This document shows, piece by piece, positions 41,117-48,247 of a stretch of 48,247 nucleotides of DNA. How positions within the stretch are numbered: the first letter of the stretch is position 1; each line of letters opens with the position of its first letter. The translations under genes and the position numbers were made by a program. The DNA comes from Methylobacterium platani (GTDB lineage: Bacteria; Pseudomonadota; Alphaproteobacteria; Rhizobiales; Beijerinckiaceae), in NCBI RefSeq assembly GCF_001653715.1, contig NZ_LWHQ01000006.1, forward strand, positions 226,254 to 274,500, given 5' to 3'. A model generated the notes under the pieces. The model was not told the origin of the DNA. It was given only the letters and a program-made list of their open reading frames with translations, and did no database searches.

Positions 41117-42415
41117 TCAGGCGAGCCGCGCCCTGCCGGTCTCCGGCATGCGCACGAGGACGGCGAGCGTGACCGCCGCCATCGGGATCAGGTAGGCGAC
41201 CGCCGGCGCGAGCGCCGAGCCGGTCGCGGCGATGAGCCAGGTGGCGACGAAGGGCGCGAAGCCGCCGAACACCGCGACCGCCAGCGTGTAGCCGATCGAC
41301 ATCCAGGTCGAGCGCAGGTGGCTCGGGAAGATCTCCGAGATCGCCGCCGGCCCCGGGCCCGAATAGAGCGCGACGATCACCCCGAACACGACCTGGATCG
41401 CCACCACCGTGAGGAAGCCCGCGCCGTCGGCGACGACCCGGAACAGCGGGTAGGACAGGAGGATCGCCGCGACCGCGCTCGCGATCAGCAGCGGCTTGCG
41501 GCCGATCCGGTCCGAGAGGTGGCCGAAGACCGGGACCGTCAGCACCATCGCGACGAGCCCGATCGTGTTCGACCACAGGGCCTGCGAGGCGGTGAGCGCG
41601 CCGAACTTCTGCGTGAAGGTCGGCATGTAGGACAGCAGCATGTAGTACGACACGGTCCAGAAGATCGTGAAGCCGAAGGCGCGCAGGCCCAGCCGCGGGC
41701 CGCTCTCGGAGGGGGCCGCGGCGGCCTTGCGCTCCTGGACCTCGGCCTCGAAGACCGGCGTCTCGTCGACGCTGCGGCGGATCAGGATGCCGACGACGAG
41801 GAGCGAGGCGCCGAGCAGGAACGGGATCCGCCAGCCCCAGGCCAGCATCGCCTCGGGGCTCAGGAGCGAGGTGAGGAGGGCGGCGACCCCTGAGCCGAGC
41901 AGGATGCCCGACGCGGTGCTGACCTGCTGGAACGAGCCGAACAGGCCTCGGCGCCCCTCCGGCGCCCACTCGATGATGAAGGCGGTCGAGGCGCCCCACT
42001 CGCCGCCCGCCGCGATGCCCTGGAGGATGCGCAGGGTGACGAGCAGCACCGGCGCGGCGATTCCGATCTGGGCGTAGGTCGGCAGCAGGCCGAGCCCGAT
42101 CGTGCCGAGCGCCATCATCAGCAGGGTGAGGACGAGGGCGACCTTGCGCCCGCGCCGGTCGCCGAGGCGCCCGATCACCGCGCCGCCCAACGGGCGCGCC
42201 AGGAAGCCGACGCCGTAGGCCGCGAAGGTCGCCAGCAGCGAGGCGGTGGGATCGCCGGACGGGAAGAACGCCGCCGAGATCGCCCCGGCCAGGAAGGCGT
42301 AGACCCCGAAATCGTACCATTCGAGCATGTTGCCGATGCAGGCGGCGGAGATCGCCTTGCGCGCCCGCGGATCGAGGGCGGAGCGTGGCCCCGCTGCGGC
42401 GACCGTCCCTTGCAT
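41117..42415 (-). CDS. MHS-family MFS metabolite:proton symporter
   Basis: A 432-residue, 12-helix carrier of the metabolite:H+ symporter family (KgtP, ProP, citrate and shikimate carriers). Diagnostic sequences are NMLEWYDFGVYAFLA (about 29-43), GRLGDRRGRKVAL and RILQGIAAGGEWGAS. It is first in the operon with the imidase-like and M20 hydrolases, and divergent from the IclR gene. It is not related closely to the three MFS paralogues of the island. Substrate probably a dicarboxylate, imide or amino-acid derivative. Confidence 0.9.
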   Translation of the reverse strand: MQGTVAAAGPRSALDPRARKAISAACIGNMLEWYDFGVYAFLAGAISAAFFPSGDPTASLLATFAAYGVGFLARPLGGAVIGRLGDRRGRKVALVLTLLMMALGTIGLGLLPTYAQIGIAAPVLLVTLRILQGIAAGGEWGASTAFIIEWAPEGRRGLFGSFQQVSTASGILLGSGVAALLTSLLSPEAMLAWGWRIPFLLGASLLVVGILIRRSVDETPVFEAEVQERKAAAAPSESGPRLGLRAFGFTIFWTVSYYMLLSYMPTFTQKFGALTASQALWSNTIGLVAMVLTVPVFGHLSDRIGRKPLLIASAVAAILLSYPLFRVVADGAGFLTVVAIQVVFGVIVALYSGPGPAAISEIFPSHLRSTWMSIGYTLAVAVFGGFAPFVATWLIAATGSALAPAVAYLIPMAAVTLAVLVRMPETGRARLA

Positions 42416-42437
42416 CCCGGTTCCCCAAATTCACTTG

Positions 42438-42465
42438 TATTGCCATGCAATACGCTGCATTGCAT
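42438..42465. promoter_or_regulatory. Overlapping dyads between MHS and IclR genes
   Basis: TATTGC-cat-GCAATA (42438-42452) and ATGCAAT-N7-ATTGCAT (42445-42465) overlap and share the GCAAT half-site three times. They lie in the 76-bp divergent intergene, the likely binding place of the IclR protein on both promoters. Confidence 0.6.
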
Positions 42466-42491
42466 CTTATGCTGGGACAGGGAGGCGCGCG

Positions 42492-43274
42492 GTGTCAACG
42501 GAGGATGGGCCGGAAACGGCGCGAAGCCGGCTCTTTGTGCAATCCGTCGAAAAAGCTTTCAGCATCCTCGAAGCATTCGGCGGCACCCGCTACCTGTCGC
42601 TGCAGGAGATCAGCGCCCGCTGCGGTCACGACAAGAGTACCTGCCAGCGGATGACGCACACGCTGGCGCAGCTCGGCTATCTCGAGCAATGCGCGACGAC
42701 GCGGCGCTACGCCCTGTCGGACCGGGTGCTGGATCTGAGCTATCACCTGCTGCGCAACCACCCGCTGATCGAGCGGGCGACCCCGATCCTGATGGAGGTG
42801 CGCCGGGACTGCGATGCGCGGGTCGACCTGAGCCTGTTCTCGCATGCGTCGCTGGTCTACGCGCTCAGGCTGCAGGCGCGGGCCGAGCCCTACTACACCA
42901 ACCTGGTCGGGCGCCGGATCCCGCTGTTCTGCAGCGCCGGCGGCCGGGCGGTGCTGGCGGCCCTGGCGGAGCCGGAGGCGCGGGCCCTCGTCGAGGCGGA
43001 GGACCGCCGGCCGCTGACCCGGTTCACGCAGACCGGGGTCGCCGCCGTGATGGAGGCGGTGGCGGCGGCGCGGCGCGACGGCTACGCGGTCGCCACCCAC
43101 GAGGTGATCGAGAACGAGGTCGTGGTCGCGGCGGCGCTCCGCGACGCGGCCGGGATCCCGTTCGGGGCGCTCCACGTCGCCGGCGAGGCCGGGCGCTGGA
43201 GCGAGCGGGAGATCGCCGGGCGGATCCTGCCGATCCTGATGCGCGCCGCCGCCCTGGTGAGCGGCGCGGCGTGA
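42492..43274 (+). CDS. IclR family transcriptional regulator
   Basis: A 260-residue IclR protein. The winged helix covers about 12-75 (QSVEKAFSILEAFGGTRYLSLQEIS then DKSTCQRMTHTLAQLGYL), and the rest is the IclR effector domain, including GRRIPLFCSAGGRAVLA and the C-terminal AALRDAAGIPFGALHV. The start is GTG 42492, seven bases after GGGAGG-like GGGACAGGGAGG; an ATG nearby is out of frame. It is divergent from the MHS/imidase/M20 operon and probably controls it. Confidence 0.88.
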   Translation: MSTEDGPETARSRLFVQSVEKAFSILEAFGGTRYLSLQEISARCGHDKSTCQRMTHTLAQLGYLEQCATTRRYALSDRVLDLSYHLLRNHPLIERATPILMEVRRDCDARVDLSLFSHASLVYALRLQARAEPYYTNLVGRRIPLFCSAGGRAVLAALAEPEARALVEAEDRRPLTRFTQTGVAAVMEAVAAARRDGYAVATHEVIENEVVVAAALRDAAGIPFGALHVAGEAGRWSEREIAGRILPILMRAAALVSGAA

Positions 43275-43277
43275 GGA

Positions 43278-43418
43278 TCAGTACTCCACGAACTCGCCGA
43301 GGCGGCCGGCGAGGCGGTAGGCGCGCTCGCGGGAGAGGCCGCGCAGGATCACCCGGGAATCGCTGTGGAGCGAGAAGGTGCCGTCGGGATCGGCCTGGAT
43401 CCGGATACCCTCGTGCAT
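43278..43418 (-). CDS. Small unknown protein
   Basis: A 46-residue product from ATG 43418 (56 residues from ATG 43448, which has GGAG just upstream). It contains HEGIRIQADPDGTFSLHSDSRV and ends GRLGEFVEY. The pattern suggests a two-stranded sheet with a following helix. No signal peptide or Cys is present. Codon positions look normal for this genome and the frame is not a shadow of another gene. It is convergent with the IclR gene, 3 bp away. Function unknown. Confidence 0.5.
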   Translation of the reverse strand: MHEGIRIQADPDGTFSLHSDSRVILRGLSRERAYRLAGRLGEFVEY

Positions 43419-43667
43419 GGTCTGGCGCTCCCCCGATCGTCGCGGCATCCGCTCCGGGATGCGGGGGGAAACGCGCGGCGGCACGGGGGGATACGGCAGC
43501 CGGCAAGATTTTTTTAAGCACGGGCCCGACGAAAAACGATCGTCTCTCCGGAACCTATGCCGTTGGATGAATCTTTCCCGTGACCCGCCCCGAGCGGGAA
43601 AGCCCGCCTCGTCCGGCGGGCGGGTTCCCGCCGCGCGGCGGGGATCGCGCATGAGGAGACACCCAAG

Positions 43668-43913
43668 ATGAAGAAGATGACTCTGGGCCTCGCGGCGGCT
43701 GCCGTTCTCGGCACCCTCACCTTCGGCATCGGCGCGGCCTCCGCCGCCCCGGCGAGCCCGGCCGGCATCCAGGCCGCCCCGATGGTGGAGACGGTGCAGA
43801 TGACCCGCGGCGAGCGCCGGATGATGCGCCACCACCGGATGCACCGGCACATGATGCACCGGCGGCACATGATGCGTCACCGCATGATGCACCGCCACAT
43901 GCACCGCATGTAA
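43668..43913 (+). CDS. Small exported protein with an Arg/Met/His-only tail
   Basis: An 81-residue precursor. The first 26 residues are a Sec signal peptide (MKKMTLGLAAAAVLGTLTF... with AASA-A cleavage). After a short linker ending TRGE, the last 32 residues consist solely of Arg (11), Met (11) and His (10), in units such as RHMMHRRHMMRHRM. The low-complexity tail would bind Cu(I), Ni or other soft metals, or nucleic acid/anionic polymers. Upstream the DNA is unusually AT-rich for the window (GATTTTTTTAAG near 43507, GAAAAACGATCG near 43531). A ribosome site GAGGAG lies at about 43651-43656. No recognisable partner is adjacent. Confidence 0.75.
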   Translation: MKKMTLGLAAAAVLGTLTFGIGAASAAPASPAGIQAAPMVETVQMTRGERRMMRHHRMHRHMMHRRHMMRHRMMHRHMHRM

Positions 43914-43968
43914 CGAATTCACGCTCCGCCCAGCCCCGGGTCGTCCCGCGGCCGGGCGGAGCCTCGCG

Positions 43969-45192
43969 TCAGAACGACCGGTTGGACAGGGCCGGCTGGC
44001 CGGCCAGGATCCGCTCGTCGACCTGGCGCACGTCGCGCAGGCCGCACATCGCCATCGTGACGTCGAGCTCCTTGCGGATGATGTCGAGGCACTGGGTCAC
44101 GCCCGCCTCGCCGCCGGCGCCTAAGCCGTACAGGAAGGCGCGGCCGATGAAGACGCCGTGGGCGCCGAGCGCCAGCGCCTTGATCACGTCCTGCCCCGAG
44201 CGGATGCCGCCATCCATCAGGACCTCGATCCGGTCGCCCACCGCCTGGACGATCTCCGGCAGCGCCGCGATCGACGAGATCGCCCCGTCGAGCTGGCGGC
44301 CGCCGTGGTTGGAGACGATCATCGCCTCGGCGCCGCTCTGGGCGGCCAGTTCCGCATCCTCCGGATCGAGGATCCCCTTCAGGATCAGCTTGCCGCCCCA
44401 GCGGTCGCGGATGCGCTTGACGTCGTCCCAGTTGAGGCGGGGGTCGAACTGCTCGGCGGTCCAGGACGAGAGCGAGCGCAGGTCGCCCACCCCTTGCGCG
44501 TGGCCGACGATGTTGCGGAAGGTGCGGCGCTGCGTGCGCAGCATGTTCAGGCACCAGCGCGGCTTCGTCGCCAGGTTGACGATGTTGGGGATCGTCATCC
44601 GGGGCGGGGTCGAGAGGCCGTTCTTCACGTCCTTGTGGCGCTGGCCCAGAATCTGGAGATCGAGGGTGAGCACCAGCGCCGAGCACTGCGCCGCCTTGGC
44701 GCGGTCGATCAGCCGGTCGATGAAGTCCCGGTCGCGCATCACGTAGAGCTGGAACCAGAACGGCGCGTCGGTATTCTCGGCCACGTCCTCGATCGAGCAG
44801 ATGCTCATGGTCGAGAGCGTGAACGGCACGCCCGCCTTGGCGGCGGCGCGGGCGGCGAGGATCTCGCCGTCGGCGTGCTGCATCCCGGTGAGGCCGGTCG
44901 GCGCCAGCGCCACCGGCATGCTGACGGGCAGGCCCACCATGGTACTGGCGAGCGTGCGGTTCGTCATGTCGACGGCGACGCGCTGGCGCAGCTTGATCTT
45001 CGAGAAGTCGTCCTCGTTCGCCCGGTAGGTGCCTTCCGAGTACGAGCCGGAATCGGCGTAGTCGTAGAACATCCGCGGCACCCGCCGCTCGGCGAGCACG
45101 CGCAGGTCCTCGATGCAGGTGACGGGGCCGCTCGTGAAGAACCGCGACATCCAGGATGGCGGCCGCGACGAGGGCATTCGGGTGGCGTGCAT
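43969..45192 (-). CDS. lldD: FMN-dependent alpha-hydroxy-acid dehydrogenase (LldD type)
   Basis: A 407-residue TIM-barrel flavoenzyme that oxidises L-lactate or another 2-hydroxy acid and passes electrons to the respiratory chain. The full family pattern is present: FYDYADSGSYSEGTYRANEDDF, ALAPTGLTGMQHADGEI, FQLYVMRDRDF, the active-site base in SNHGGRQLDGAISS, and MDGGIRSGQDVIKALALGAHGVFIGR for FMN phosphate. The N-terminal leader MHATRMPSSRPPSWMSRFF is poorly conserved, and MSRFF at residue 15 may be the true start. It is monocistronic. The symbol assumes lactate; other 2-hydroxy acids are possible. Confidence 0.87.
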   Translation of the reverse strand: MHATRMPSSRPPSWMSRFFTSGPVTCIEDLRVLAERRVPRMFYDYADSGSYSEGTYRANEDDFSKIKLRQRVAVDMTNRTLASTMVGLPVSMPVALAPTGLTGMQHADGEILAARAAAKAGVPFTLSTMSICSIEDVAENTDAPFWFQLYVMRDRDFIDRLIDRAKAAQCSALVLTLDLQILGQRHKDVKNGLSTPPRMTIPNIVNLATKPRWCLNMLRTQRRTFRNIVGHAQGVGDLRSLSSWTAEQFDPRLNWDDVKRIRDRWGGKLILKGILDPEDAELAAQSGAEAMIVSNHGGRQLDGAISSIAALPEIVQAVGDRIEVLMDGGIRSGQDVIKALALGAHGVFIGRAFLYGLGAGGEAGVTQCLDIIRKELDVTMAMCGLRDVRQVDERILAGQPALSNRSF

Positions 45193-45351
45193 GGCGTCTC
45201 GCTCGTTCCGTCTCTTCTCGTCCTGCGCGGGACAGCGTGCGCCCGGGCACAGGTTTTTCGTCTCAAGCCCGTCCGGGATACAATCAACCGTCCGGGTCTG
45301 ACCATCGTTTTTGCCGTGCGCCCGGCGCGGCCCGGCACCGCGCCGGCGCCG

Positions 45352-46902
45352 TCACGGCGCCACCTCCTCCCGCGGGGTGGCGCTGAGCTCGGCCCAGTCG
45401 AGCTCCTCCTCGAGGCGCAGATAGGCGTCGTCGCCGATCTCGTCGCGCTCGCGCAGATCCAGGATGACCGCGCGGGCGGCCCCGACGGCGCGGCGGCGCA
45501 ATGCGTCGGCGGGCAGGCTCGACGGGGCGAGGCCCTGGTCGTGCTCCTCGGCCTCGCGGATGCCGGCCTCGAATTCCCGCCGCAGGGCCTCGGCGTGGGG
45601 CGAGGTGTCCTCGGCGAGGCTGTCGCGGGCGGCCCGGTAGGCCGCCGCCCGGGCGCGGCCGATCTCGATCCCGACCGGATCGTCGTCGCCGAGCGAGAAC
45701 CGGGCGAGGAGCGGGCGCAGGGTGAGGCCCTGGATCACCAGGGTGCCGAGCACGACGCAGAACGCCGCCAGCACCACGAGGTCGCGATGCGGGAAGTCGC
45801 CTGGCAGCGCGAGCGCGAGCGCGATGGTGACGACGCCGCGCATGCCGCACCACGCCACCGTGGTGCCCGAGCGCAGGCCGATCGGCTTCGGCCCCACCGG
45901 CCCGGCGAGCCGGTGCCACAGCCGGGCCATCGCCCGCGCGCCCATCACCCAGGCGAGGCGCACCGCCACGGTGGTGCCGAATACGCCTGCGGCGACGAGG
46001 GCGTAGCGGCTGCGCTCGGCCGGGCTCAGGCCCTCGAGGATCGGGCCGATCTGCAGGCCGATCAGCACGAAGGCGAGCACGTTGAGCACGAACACCGCCG
46101 TCTCCCAGACGGTGTTGGAGGTGATCCGCAGATGGGCCGGCATGGTCTGGGGCGAGAGCCGCGACACGGTGAGGCCGAAGCTGACCACCGTCAGCACGCC
46201 CGAGACCTCGACCCGCTCGGCGGCGAGCCACAGCCCGAAGGTGGTGACGAACTGCAGCACCACCGCGCTCGGCGGATCGGTGACCCGGCGCATCAGCCGG
46301 ACATAGAGCCAGGCCAGCGCGGGCCCGGCGACGAGGCCGCCGACGACGCCGACGAGGAAGGTCGGGGCGACCTCCGCGGCCGAGAACGAGCCGGTGGCGA
46401 CGGCGCCGAGCGCCAGCCGGTAGATCAGCAGCGACGAGGCGTCGTTGAACAGGCTCTCGCCCTTGAGGATGGTGACGAGGCGGTGGGGCAGCCGGAGATG
46501 GGCCAGCACCGAGAGCGCCGCCACCGCGTCCGGCGGCGCCACGATGGCGCCGAGGACGATGCAGGCGGAGAGCGGCATGTCGGGCACGAGCCAGTGCGCG
46601 ACGAGCGCGACCGCCGCCGTGGTGACCCCGACCGCGCCGACGACGAGCCCCGCCACGGGGACCCAGTTGCGCTTGAGGTCGCGCAGGCTGGTGTCGTAGG
46701 CCGCGTCGAGCAGGACCGGGGCGAGGAAGAGCGCGAGCGCGAGGTCGGGATCGAGGCGCAGGTTCGGGACCTGCGGCACGAAGGCCAGGACCGCCCCGCC
46801 GATGGCGAGGAACGCCGGGAACGGCGCCCCGAGGCGCCGCGCCAGCCCGGCGAGCAGGACCGCGACGACGAGCACGCCGGCGATCCATTCGAAGATCAGC
46901 AT
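45352..46902 (-). CDS. CPA1-family sodium/proton antiporter
   Basis: A 516-residue inner-membrane antiporter with about 12 helices and a 110-residue hydrophilic C-terminal tail. The CPA1 ion-site region reads LGAIVAPPDAVAALSVL and the signature is LKGESLFNDASSLLIY (Asn-Asp pair); GMRGVVTIALALALP is the conserved late-helix motif. ATG 46902 follows GGAGGGG; the longer frame adds only MPLLRIGGV. It is monocistronic. Probably handles cytoplasmic pH or sodium. Confidence 0.88.
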   Translation of the reverse strand: MLIFEWIAGVLVVAVLLAGLARRLGAPFPAFLAIGGAVLAFVPQVPNLRLDPDLALALFLAPVLLDAAYDTSLRDLKRNWVPVAGLVVGAVGVTTAAVALVAHWLVPDMPLSACIVLGAIVAPPDAVAALSVLAHLRLPHRLVTILKGESLFNDASSLLIYRLALGAVATGSFSAAEVAPTFLVGVVGGLVAGPALAWLYVRLMRRVTDPPSAVVLQFVTTFGLWLAAERVEVSGVLTVVSFGLTVSRLSPQTMPAHLRITSNTVWETAVFVLNVLAFVLIGLQIGPILEGLSPAERSRYALVAAGVFGTTVAVRLAWVMGARAMARLWHRLAGPVGPKPIGLRSGTTVAWCGMRGVVTIALALALPGDFPHRDLVVLAAFCVVLGTLVIQGLTLRPLLARFSLGDDDPVGIEIGRARAAAYRAARDSLAEDTSPHAEALRREFEAGIREAEEHDQGLAPSSLPADALRRRAVGAARAVILDLRERDEIGDDAYLRLEEELDWAELSATPREEVAP

Positions 46903-46990
46903 CACCCCTCCGATTCTCAAGAGAGGCAACGCGCGCGGGGCGTGAGAGGTTGGAGGACGATCCGTCGCTGGGGGGGGCGGCCCGACGCCG

Positions 46991-47206
46991 TCAGCCCGAC
47001 GTCATGGCCGCCCGAAGCTCGGCGATCTGGCCGGGGCGCAGGATGCGCCCGTCGGCGAGCACGATCCAGGCAACCCCCGCCGCGATGGCGCCGGCGGCCT
47101 GCACCGCCTCGCGCAGGGTCGTGACGGGGCGCTCCTCGGTCTCCTCGCCCGGCCAGACGACGAGCTGCGCCGGCGCGGTCCAGTCGATGCGGGTGCGGTC
47201 GGTCAT
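46991..47206 (-). CDS. Small unknown protein beside flbT
   Basis: A 71-residue product starting MTDRTRIDWTAPAQLVVWPGEE and ending AELRAAMTSG. A hydrophobic segment, VQAAGAIAAGVAWIVLADG, crosses residues 35-53 and may be a short membrane helix or the core of a small alpha/beta domain. The frame stays open upstream but has no good start there. It is 59 bp downstream of flbT on the same strand and may share its transcript. Function unknown. Confidence 0.55.
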   Translation of the reverse strand: MTDRTRIDWTAPAQLVVWPGEETEERPVTTLREAVQAAGAIAAGVAWIVLADGRILRPGQIAELRAAMTSG

Positions 47207-47265
47207 GCGCTCGTCAACACCATCCGATTGCGGCCGGGCCGGGGCGGATTGGTTGCGCAGGCGTG

Positions 47266-47670
47266 TCAGGCCGCGTCGGTGGCGGGGGCGAGGCGCGACA
47301 GCAGCGTGCGCTCGTAGGCCACGAGTTCGCGGCCGGCCTTCAGGGCGCGGTGGTACTGCCGGTTGGCCAGTTCGTCGTGGATCGCCACCAGGTAGGGCGC
47401 GCTCGTCGGCATGCTCCGCAGGATCTCGAGCGATTGCCGCACCAGCAGGTCGTCGGCCTCGAGCGGGTGGTCGGCGAGGTAGATCAGCTGCAGCGTCACG
47501 CAGAGCCGCTTGCAGGCCGTATCGGCCCCGCTCTCCGGGATGATCTCGGTCTCGCGCAGGAACTTGCACGTGTTCTCGATCAGCAGGCTGGTGGCGCGCT
47601 CGCCGTTGCGGATCGCCGCGCCGTTGATGATCAGGCGCTCGTTGGGCTTCAGATGGATGCGCAGGGGCAT
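47266..47670 (-). CDS. flbT: Flagellin mRNA regulator FlbT
   Basis: A 134-residue FlbT protein, the alphaproteobacterial post-transcriptional regulator that binds flagellin mRNA leaders and promotes decay. Diagnostic sequence: IHLKPNERLIINGAAIRNG at the N-terminus, then IENTCKFLRETEII and YLADHPLEADDLLVR. It is divergent from the flagellin gene across 300 bp. The usual companion flaF is not between them and not elsewhere in the window. Confidence 0.93.
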   Translation of the reverse strand: MPLRIHLKPNERLIINGAAIRNGERATSLLIENTCKFLRETEIIPESGADTACKRLCVTLQLIYLADHPLEADDLLVRQSLEILRSMPTSAPYLVAIHDELANRQYHRALKAGRELVAYERTLLSRLAPATDAA

Positions 47671-47970
47671 GGGCGGTGTGTCCGATGGCCTGTCCGTGTG
47701 GGTGTCGCGAGGGTCTCACCGCCCGGCGGCGGTCGGCATCTCTGATGGGAGTGGAAATCCGGTCATGCGCCGACGCTAGGGCCGAGCAGATTAAGGAATT
47801 TACCATGCCATCAAGCAAAGTCGCGCCATATTCGGACATTTACTGCCGATTAACCATGATTTTATGAAGCCGCCACCCGCGAAATTAGCCTTAAGAGAAG
47901 GGTAACGTCCGCCCGGTCAATCTGCCGACGTCGTCAAAACGATGGCTCTACCGATCAAAAGGGTCGCCCC
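47671..47970. promoter_or_regulatory. AT-rich control region between flbT and flagellin
   Basis: The 300-bp divergent gap contains the most AT-rich stretch of the window at about 47785-47900. It should hold the flagellin promoter and a long 5' leader, the target of FlbT in this group. A GCCGATTAA at 47845-47853 resembles the -10 of flagellar sigma-28 promoters, but a matching -35 is not evident. The ribosome site AAAAGGG is at 47957-47963. Confidence 0.5.
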
Positions 47971-48247
47971 ATGTCGTCCAGCATCACCCTCACGGCCGCG
48001 ACGCGCCAGAACCTCCTGACGCTCCAGGACACCGCCGACCTGCTCTCGACCACCCAGAGCCGCCTCGCCTCGGGCAAGAAGGTCAACAGCGCCCTCGACA
48101 ACCCGAGCAGCTTCTTCACCGCCCAGGGCCTGTCCTCGCGCTCCTCGTCGCTCACCAACCTGCTCGACGCGGTCTCGAACGGCGTCCAGACAATCCAGGC
48201 GGCCAATACCGGCATCACCAAGCTGAAGGGCCTGACCGACCAGCTCA
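47971..48247 (+). CDS. Flagellin, 5' part (runs off the window end)
   Basis: The first 92 codons of a flagellin. The N-terminal D0/D1 sequence is typical: SSSITLTAATRQNLLTLQDT, then TQSRLASGKKVNSALDNP and FFTAQGLSSRSSSLTNLLDA. The start ATG is seven bases after AAAAGGG. The rest lies outside the window, so full length and the C-terminal D0 cannot be judged. Confidence 0.92.
   Translation, partial: MSSSITLTAATRQNLLTLQDTADLLSTTQSRLASGKKVNSALDNPSSFFTAQGLSSRSSSLTNLLDAVSNGVQTIQAANTGITKLKGLTDQL

Noticed and set aside
44158..47124. 988-residue open frame on the plus strand across lldD and the antiporter
   Set aside because: Antisense shadow of two well-supported genes. High GC keeps such frames open; the product is an Arg/Gly/His-rich string without a fold.

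Overview
The window is high-GC (roughly 70 % or more by eye) alphaproteobacterial chromosome. The flagellin start and flbT at the right end, the LptB-type transporter at the left end, and the many hairpin-rich intergenic repeats fit a Rhizobiales member, most likely Methylobacteriaceae (Methylobacterium or a close relative). The genus is inference from remembered resemblance. No rRNA, tRNA, prophage or CRISPR array was seen.

Layout. 0.2-5.4 kb: lptB, an amidase, and a large membrane GGDEF-EAL protein. 5.4-10.2 kb: a four-gene operon (amino-acid-type ABC importer plus FAD amine/amino-acid oxidase) divergent from an XRE-cupin regulator, with two matching operators between them. 10.2-11.0 kb: a stand-alone EAL phosphodiesterase. 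11-38.7 kb: a long catabolic island. 39-43.3 kb: M20 amidohydrolase, polysaccharide-deacetylase-fold hydrolase (imidase-like) and MHS-family symporter, divergent from an IclR regulator. 43.3-47.2 kb: two small unknown proteins, an exported peptide with an Arg/Met/His-only tail, an lldD-type FMN dehydrogenase and a CPA1 antiporter. 47.2-48.2 kb: flbT and the start of a flagellin gene.

The island is the most interesting part. It holds three CaiB/BaiF CoA-transferases and a fourth family member with a racemase-like His/Asp pair, an HMG-CoA lyase, a CitE-like lyase, two isocitrate-lyase/PEP-mutase-fold lyases, a LeuC/LeuD-type dehydratase pair, a MaoC hydratase, an acyl-CoA dehydrogenase, three paralogous MFS carriers, one ABC importer and two GntR/UTRA regulators. 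I read it as several parallel modules that take up branched C5-C6 di- or hydroxy-dicarboxylates, activate them with CoA (or hydrate them directly), and cleave them to pyruvate, acetyl-CoA, propionate or acetoacetate. Four transcription units carry the same dyad, TGT-N2-GGACA, in their control regions, and the two GntR proteins have nearly identical recognition helices, so the modules look like one regulon or two sister regulons.

The island also shows mobile-DNA scars: a frameshifted, truncated IS5-type transposase into which a nested palindromic element has inserted, copies of a ~97-bp repeat at three loci, and several GC-rich hairpin repeats between operons. Two proteins of enzyme families have lost their nucleophile (alpha/beta hydrolase Ser to Gly; isochorismatase-fold Cys to Val).
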